The notes under the pieces: generated by a model
The model's input: only the letters and a program-made list of their open reading frames with translations
Databases searched by the model: none
Told to the model about the DNA's origin: nothing
Translations under genes and position numbers: made by a program
Virus record (IMG/VR): IMGVR_UViG_3300010392_000254
Coordinates: 1 to 51,345 of that record
Length of the DNA stretch: 51,345 nt
Source: a virus
Reading direction: 5' to 3' (one strand)
Shown: one piece after another, positions 47,564 to 51,345 of the stretch
Position numbering within the stretch: position 1 is the first letter of the stretch
Layout: each line of letters opens with the position of its first letter

Positions 47564-47831
47564 CCAACGTAACGGTCAAGAAACACGAACAAAGGTGGTT
47601 CAACGTGGACTGTCAGACGGGCAATTAGGAACTGTCCAGACAATGATTATTGTAACTATGGTTTTTGTTTTCCTTCTTCAGACTGGATTTGCAACTAATG
47701 TTGTAGCTTCCATTACTGGCCTGTTTAACAGTCCACAAGCTGAAGGGTGGTTTGATGCGATCATGCATCTCACTCCACAAGGAATACTCTTAGCCATTTT
47801 CATGACTTTACATTTTGCTAAAACGAGATAG
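47556..47831 (+). CDS. Holin-like protein with two membrane segments, 91 aa
   Basis: AAGGGGGG precedes the ATG. After a polar N-terminus, two hydrophobic spans (MIIVTMVFVFLLQTGFA, residues 30-46, and GILLAIFMTLHFA, about 76-88) suggest a class II holin topology. It overlaps the secreted coiled-coil gene and lies 1.2 kb after the endolysin. The holin role is an inference from size, spans and neighbours. Confidence 0.62.
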   Translation: MSNQRNGQETRTKVVQRGLSDGQLGTVQTMIIVTMVFVFLLQTGFATNVVASITGLFNSPQAEGWFDAIMHLTPQGILLAIFMTLHFAKTR

Positions 47832-47833
47832 TT

Positions 47834-48007
47834 ATGACGAAGACATCTGAACAAAATTTTTACGATCTTGGTGTTAAAGCTGGTATTGAAGCTTTAGAAA
47901 GGCACAATGAAGATCCTAAATTCAACCCATCAACTGTAAAAATGCGATATAACGGAGAAAGGCGAAAAATGTTTAGCTCAGGTTTTAAATCTGTAGTTGG
48001 CAAATAG
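47834..48007 (+). CDS. Hypothetical protein, 57 aa (possible RMF-like)
   Basis: Starts two bases after the preceding stop. The protein (YDLGVKAGIEALERHNEDPK, then RRKMFSSGFKSVVG) follows a loose plan G-x-x-A-G, N-P, R-R, F-x-x-G-F, reminiscent of ribosome-modulation-factor-like proteins, weaker than in the 39884 gene. Closed by a terminator. Function unknown. Confidence 0.55.
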   Translation: MTKTSEQNFYDLGVKAGIEALERHNEDPKFNPSTVKMRYNGERRKMFSSGFKSVVGK

Positions 48008-48032
48008 CTTTTTGATAAACTAGTGTGCTACT

Positions 48033-48072
48033 AAAAGATCCTCTTTCTTAGCGGGTGGAGGGTCTTTTGTTG
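48033..48072 (+). terminator. Rho-independent terminator after the lysis group
   Basis: AAAAGATCCTC (48033-48043) pairs with GAGGGTCTTTT (48058-48068), 11 pairs with one wobble, ending in TTTT. The adjoining bases are T/A-rich. Confidence 0.8.
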
Positions 48073-48103
48073 GTTACATTTTAATTTTTATTAGGAGATC
48101 ATT

Positions 48104-48286
48104 ATGGAAATGTTATACATAATACGAGTGGTCCTACTACCAATAATGCATGGGCTAGTAGAGACAAGGGGCCAGCCTCCTACATGCAGAGCTGTGTTTG
48201 ATTACTACTATGCCAGCCTGACATGTGTCCATGCGAAATGCAAGGCGAAGATATTCAGGGGGGATTTTATTGGTCCAGGCATATAA
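48104..48286 (+). CDS. Hypothetical protein, 60 aa
   Basis: TTAGGAGA lies 8 bases before the ATG. Hydrophobic opening (MEMLYIIRVVLLPIMHGLV), then Cys-rich centre (PPTCRAVFDYYYASLTCVHA) and a basic tail. A recurrent-element relative (TTACTACTATGCC) is within the gene. Possibly a real small gene, possibly only the leader of the downstream RNA. Confidence 0.45.
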   Translation: MEMLYIIRVVLLPIMHGLVETRGQPPTCRAVFDYYYASLTCVHAKCKAKIFRGDFIGPGI

Positions 48287-49037
48287 TAAAGCTCTCCTTA
48301 ATCTGCCAAACCGGATGGTGAGTCCGGCGACCTGGAATAGCAGGCGGTTAAAAGAGATGAGAGAGCTTACGTCAACAAGTCTATGGAAAAACTGAGAAAG
48401 AAAATATCATCAAGGTAATTCCCTTTACCCACAGTGAGTACCCAGTGAAAGCTGAAAGGGTAAGTCCTTGACATCGAAGTCTCAGTGGTCCGGTACAAGA
48501 TAGCAGATCCTGTTCGGAAAGACAAGAGAACGGTTAAGACACTTGCGAAACCGGCGTAGAATAAGACTGCAGGACATTACCTTATTAAGACCCTCCCCAC
48601 TTGCTTAAACGGATCGGCAAATGCCGTTTTTCCGCTATATCGTTTGCGGAATTGTCACATAGCTGAAATAAAGGTGACGGAGTGGGATATGTTTTGATAA
48701 GAAGAATCTTTTGTATGGGTAGATACAGATGATTAAACAGAATATAAGAGATAAGCAACGCAGAGACTCTGACAAATAATAGGCTTCATGGAGTTTATTA
48801 TGGGGTTAGCGACCCACAGATATACGGAGATCATGTCATAAATGGCTAGGGCAGCTATGCTATGTTGTGATTTTGAAACATCACAAAGTAAGCAGTTTAT
48901 CTCTATCTGTAGAAGTTTGAACTAGTGGACAGCTGAGTTAGGTCTAGTAAGGGTATTTGGTTTCCTCCAAACTAATCAAGTATTCTTTCCTTACCTAACT
49001 TAGCTGTCTTTCGTGGATAGCTAAGTAGGAACTAATT
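48287..49037 (+). ncRNA. Large ornate non-coding RNA candidate (about 750 bases)
   Basis: No credible gene. Nested helices: domain 1, AAGCTCTC (48289-48296) with GAGAGCTT (48361-48368), enclosing CTGCC with GGCGG and CCGGA (48311-48315) with TCCGG (48323-48327). Domain 2, AAGGTAAT (48412-48419) with ATTACCTT (48576-48583), enclosing CCCTTT with AAAGGG, GTCCT (48464-48468) with AGGAC (48571-48575), and CCGGT (48490-48494) with ACCGG (48550-48554). A CGGC-AAAT-GCCG-T5 terminator-like hairpin (48615-48631) and a 15-pair hairpin (next entry) follow. The architecture is like phage large ornate RNAs (GOLLD, ROOL), but I cannot assign it to either. Confidence 0.6.
48928..49008 (+). terminator. Long hairpin at the end of the RNA candidate
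   Basis: GACAGCTGAGTTAGG (48928-48942) pairs with CCTAACTTAGCTGTC (48994-49008), 15 pairs with one G-U, extended by TAAGG with CCTTA across a five-base bulge; TTTCGT follows. Either a weak terminator or a processing stem. Confidence 0.55.
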
Positions 49038-49277
49038 ATGGAATATTTAAAGCAAATGTGTGCCTGCGCTTTAGGTACATTTCTCGGGATAATGGTGTAT
49101 ATGTGTCTATTCACCACTAACCTGGCAAGCCCGTCTGGGGCCGGAGTTCCTGCAGTAAGTCATACTTTAATGTATGAGGTACAAGATCAGTATATGTATC
49201 GGGAGATTAAACCTCGTCTCCCCAAGGAACCTCCTAAGCACATAGGAAATAAAAATACCGGTGTCATGCGAATTTAA
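49038..49277 (+). CDS. Small membrane-anchored protein, 79 aa
   Basis: AGTAGGA lies 9 bases before the ATG. One membrane segment (ALGTFLGIMVYMCLF, about residues 11-25), then a Pro/Lys-rich C-terminus (IKPRLPKEPPKHIGNKNTGV). Could be exported with an envelope-facing tail. Function unknown. Confidence 0.62.
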   Translation: MEYLKQMCACALGTFLGIMVYMCLFTTNLASPSGAGVPAVSHTLMYEVQDQYMYREIKPRLPKEPPKHIGNKNTGVMRI

Positions 49278-49303
49278 AACTGCAACCGTTAGGAGATTCT
49301 AAT

Positions 49304-49471
49304 ATGATGAATCGTAGTTTTGAAAAGTTTAAGTCTGAAGCATTACTTCGTCTCGATGCTCTCGAGAAAGTTCACACTTCAGTCTCGGGTGAAGCACGTA
49401 CTGCTGCTTTTGAACAGGTTTGCGACATCCACGGTATTATTCCACCCCTATATTTCGATGAAAGTGAATAA
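49304..49471 (+). CDS. Hypothetical protein, 55 aa
   Basis: TTAGGAG stands 9 bases before the ATG. A helical protein (NRSFEKFKSEALLRLDALEK, then TAAFEQVCDIHGIIPP) with a short acidic end. No family recognised; the stop is followed by an untranslated spacer. Confidence 0.6.
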   Translation: MMNRSFEKFKSEALLRLDALEKVHTSVSGEARTAAFEQVCDIHGIIPPLYFDESE

Positions 49472-49540
49472 CAACGGAAAGCCTGTGTAGTGGTCCTATA
49501 CGGGTTAGTACTTGCACCTAATCAGTAACAGGAGAAAGAT

Positions 49541-49585
49541 ATGAACAAGATTCGAGGAGATCCATCATGCCACCACGGTGAATAG
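49541..49585 (+). CDS. 14-codon open frame (tentative)
   Basis: AACAGGAGA precedes the ATG at good spacing and gives MNKIRGDPSCHHGE. Too short for confidence, but the ribosome site is strong, so it may be a leader peptide for the gene at 49662. Confidence 0.25.
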   Translation: MNKIRGDPSCHHGE

Positions 49586-49661
49586 TTATATCTAATTCCC
49601 ATCACTATTAACTCCAATAATAGTTAACGTAATATTAATTCGTCAACTGTCTGGAGGGTTT

Positions 49662-49796
49662 ATGGGTATAACTTTATCCGAACTCATTTGTGGCGTTAAG
49701 CTTCTAGCTAATTACACTGGCATTGGAGCTTTTGTCATAGACGGTACAGTAGACGTTAACCACGTGGTTTCGACCATGTCAAACATAAAGGTGTGA
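49662..49796 (+). CDS. Hypothetical protein, 44 aa
   Basis: GGAGGG lies 4 bases before the ATG. A hydrophobic 44-residue protein (ITLSELICGVKLLANYTGI, then GAFVIDGTVDVNHVVSTM). It ends two bases before the next start, so the two are probably translated together. Function unknown. Confidence 0.55.
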   Translation: MGITLSELICGVKLLANYTGIGAFVIDGTVDVNHVVSTMSNIKV

Positions 49797-49798
49797 TT

Positions 49799-50095
49799 AT
49801 GCAAACTTTATTATGGTTAACCAGTCTGCAACCTGCCCAAATTCTACTTGGAATCGTAGTCTTACTAGGTCTCTTATGGAGTGTCTGGGATATCGTAAAA
49901 TGGCCAGCTAAAAAGGTCAAACAATTTTACGATTGGCTGCCATCTGACAAATGGTACCAACGTTGGACTAAGAGGGTTGTAGCTGCCGTCATCATTTGGC
50001 CCGTAGGGCCTACTATCGCGGTTGCGGAACTATACCGTAACAATCCAGAGGAAGCTAAAGCTCTTCTGGAACTCGCCCTTAACTACATCCAATAG
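49799..50095 (+). CDS. Two-span membrane protein, 98 aa
   Basis: AAAGGTG precedes the ATG; a GTG at 49793 is a rival start. A membrane segment at residues 14-30 (ILLGIVVLLGLLWSVWDI) and another near 61-78 (VVAAVIIWPVGPTIAVA) surround a Trp-rich basic loop (WPAKKVKQFYDWLPSDKWYQ). The C-terminal helix is acidic. Possible holin or envelope protein; unrecognised. Confidence 0.65.
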   Translation: MQTLLWLTSLQPAQILLGIVVLLGLLWSVWDIVKWPAKKVKQFYDWLPSDKWYQRWTKRVVAAVIIWPVGPTIAVAELYRNNPEEAKALLELALNYIQ

Positions 50096-50272
50096 GGTGT
50101 AGCTGATCTGTGTGTCTGTTGAAGGGGCTATGCTTTATAATGAACATTCTGTAGGTTAGAGTGTCTATTGTACAGCATAGTCCACTAGTTCAACACATAT
50201 TGTAGTTATACAACATGAAGCCTTAGGGCAAATATACACCGTACGCATAACAAGGCGAGAGGAGAAAATCTC
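50096..50272 (+). other. Spacer with a possible long hairpin
   Basis: CTATGCT and AGCATAG (near 50128 and 50174) can pair across about 40 bases. GAGA (before the ribosome site) can pair with TCTC just before the next ATG. No gene fits. Confidence 0.35.
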
Positions 50273-50461
50273 ATGATTTTTGATCCACATACAGATCAGG
50301 TAAATGCAACAGTTAAGTATCTTGTAGATAAATACTCTGATACTTTTGCAACAATCGAAGTTACGTGGGATGAAATAAAAGATCACCACGGAAATGTTTT
50401 ACAAGCCCTACCAAAATACACGTTAGTTGCGAAGGGGTACCAGTCTTACACGGGTAAGTAA
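50273..50461 (+). CDS. Hypothetical protein, 62 aa
   Basis: GAGAGGAG lies 9 bases before the ATG. A mixed alpha/beta protein (IFDPHTDQVNATVKYLVDKY, then IEVTWDEIKDHHGNVLQA). The stop codon lies in a GGTAAG/CTTACC hairpin (50454-50471) that may protect or end the message. Last small early gene before the primase-helicase. Function unknown. Confidence 0.65.
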   Translation: MIFDPHTDQVNATVKYLVDKYSDTFATIEVTWDEIKDHHGNVLQALPKYTLVAKGYQSYTGK

Positions 50462-50605
50462 GAGCTTACCACGATAGGACATCTTCATGGAAGAAGAACT
50501 TACAAAGGGATTGAACTTTCGTACAATACGGGTGTCTAAAACCTTACTTTTAACATGAGTACTAGAAAGTATACTTAGTCTAGACTCTAAAGTAGGAGAT
50601 TAGTT

Positions 50606-51345
50606 GTGGGAACATTTGTGAAACATAATCCCTGTTTCTCTTGTGGATCTCGAGACAACCTTAGTGTTTATCGAGATGAAGCAGGGAACTTCAATGCTAC
50701 ATGTGAATCCTGTGGTTCGTATGTGCCTAGTCTCTACAGAGACCCTTCAGGAGTCTTTCGACCAGAAGAAGGATGCAGTCCAGATACCAAGAATGGTGAT
50801 GGAGAAAGCAGGCACATACTTGCCTCTGAGAGTGCTAGAACCACAGGAAGATCAAGACATATTATGATAGAAAAAAAGAATAATCAAGAGATCTTAAATG
50901 ATTTCTTAACCTACCCAATACGATCTATAGATGATCGCCATATCTCTAAAGAAGCATGTGAACATTTTGGTGTTCGTGTTTCTCTTTCCGAAGACGATGG
51001 GTCCTCCATCATATCTCATAAATACCCCCAATACAAAAAAGGTAAACTTAGTGGATATAAAGAACGTCTTGTTGCAAATAAAAGCTTCTTCGCTAAAGGA
51101 GACTGTAGAGATACTGACTTCTTTGGACAAGCTCAATCTTCAGGAGGCAAAACTCTCTATATTACTGAAGGAGAGATCGATGCCCTATCCTTATGGGATG
51201 TATTGCAGAAAAGGTCGTCTCTTAAAGGATGGAACCCTTCAGTTATCTCTCTTTCCCAAGGATCCAAGAGTGCTGTAAAAGAAATCTCTTCTAACTTTGA
51301 ATTCGTGGATTCCTTTGAAAAAATAGTACTTTGCTTTGATATGGA
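50606..51345 (+). CDS. T7 gp4-like primase-helicase, N-terminal part (continues at 1..1154)
   Basis: GTG start at 50606 with AGTAGGAG 7 bases upstream. The zinc-binding domain has C10, C13 (CFSCGS), C33 and C36 (CESCG), as in T7 primase, which recognises primase sites. The TOPRIM domain follows: YITEGEIDALS with E188 and D192. The frame continues across the join to the helicase domain at 1..1154. The full product is 588 residues. It opens the replication module after the early small genes. Confidence 0.94.
   Translation, partial: MGTFVKHNPCFSCGSRDNLSVYRDEAGNFNATCESCGSYVPSLYRDPSGVFRPEEGCSPDTKNGDGESRHILASESARTTGRSRHIMIEKKNNQEILNDFLTYPIRSIDDRHISKEACEHFGVRVSLSEDDGSSIISHKYPQYKKGKLSGYKERLVANKSFFAKGDCRDTDFFGQAQSSGGKTLYITEGEIDALSLWDVLQKRSSLKGWNPSVISLSQGSKSAVKEISSNFEFVDSFEKIVLCFDM
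51219..51345. repeat. Terminal direct repeat, right copy (127 bp)
   Basis: Identical to 1-127. See the left copy for interpretation. Confidence 0.95.

Noticed and set aside
44227-49037. tRNA genes or group I introns in the non-coding blocks
   Set aside because: No T-loop GGTTCGAATCC-like sequence or cloverleaf was seen, and the conserved P/Q/R/S elements of group I introns could not be placed.
50487-50558. 23-codon frame between 50461 and the primase gene
   Set aside because: Only a weak AGGA precedes it and there is no recognisable sequence character.
1-51345. CRISPR array, integrase or transposase
   Set aside because: No regular direct-repeat/spacer series and no protein with the relevant motifs was seen; the phage appears strictly lytic.

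Overview
The window is a complete, probably circular or circularly permuted genome of a lytic T7-like podovirus of about 51.2 kb. The first and last 127 bases are identical, and one primase-helicase gene reads across the join (50606 to the end, then 1..1154). The replication genes are T7-type (primase-helicase, family A DNA polymerase, 5'-3' exonuclease, endonuclease I), as are the head, tail and packaging genes. There is no phage RNA polymerase gene, integrase or tRNA. This gene set resembles the marine podoviruses of the roseophage SIO1 / vibriophage VpV262 type (family recalled, not searched). rRNA-type boxA sequences and sigma-54-type promoter elements suggest a gammaproteobacterial, probably aquatic, host; this is inference.

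There are two transcription arms. (1) A leftward late arm, 34486 down to 6703, carries small basic proteins and an HNH-like protein, holin-like proteins, a His-rich tail fibre with its chaperone, TerS, a spanin-like protein, TerL, portal, scaffold, major capsid protein, a terminator, tail tubular A and B, internal virion proteins, and at the end receptor-binding or depolymerase proteins. (2) A rightward arm starts near 36 kb, crosses the join and ends at 6419. It opens with about 14 kb of small, mostly unknown genes, many with a single membrane segment, mixed with unusually long non-coding stretches. It also holds a multi-helix-turn-helix regulator (40794), an unknown 543-residue protein (42595) and a lysis group (SleB-type endolysin 45868, holin-like 47556). 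It then runs into the replication genes. The arms converge on a bidirectional terminator at 6646-6685.

The divergent region between the arms (34487-36416, no convincing gene) is the most unusual part. It holds seven rightward and one leftward match to the sigma-54 -24/-12 geometry, three AGTGT-N11-ACACT dyads, two boxA-like antitermination sites, copies of a 16-bp palindrome that recurs ahead of early genes, and a 31-bp RNA stem whose only four mismatches are G-U wobbles. With several further structured non-coding blocks (6420-6645, 44227-44888, 45429-45867, 48287-49037), this suggests that a phage without its own RNA polymerase controls expression through host alternative sigma factor promoters, rRNA-like antitermination and abundant structured RNA. 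All of this is inferred from sequence and untested.
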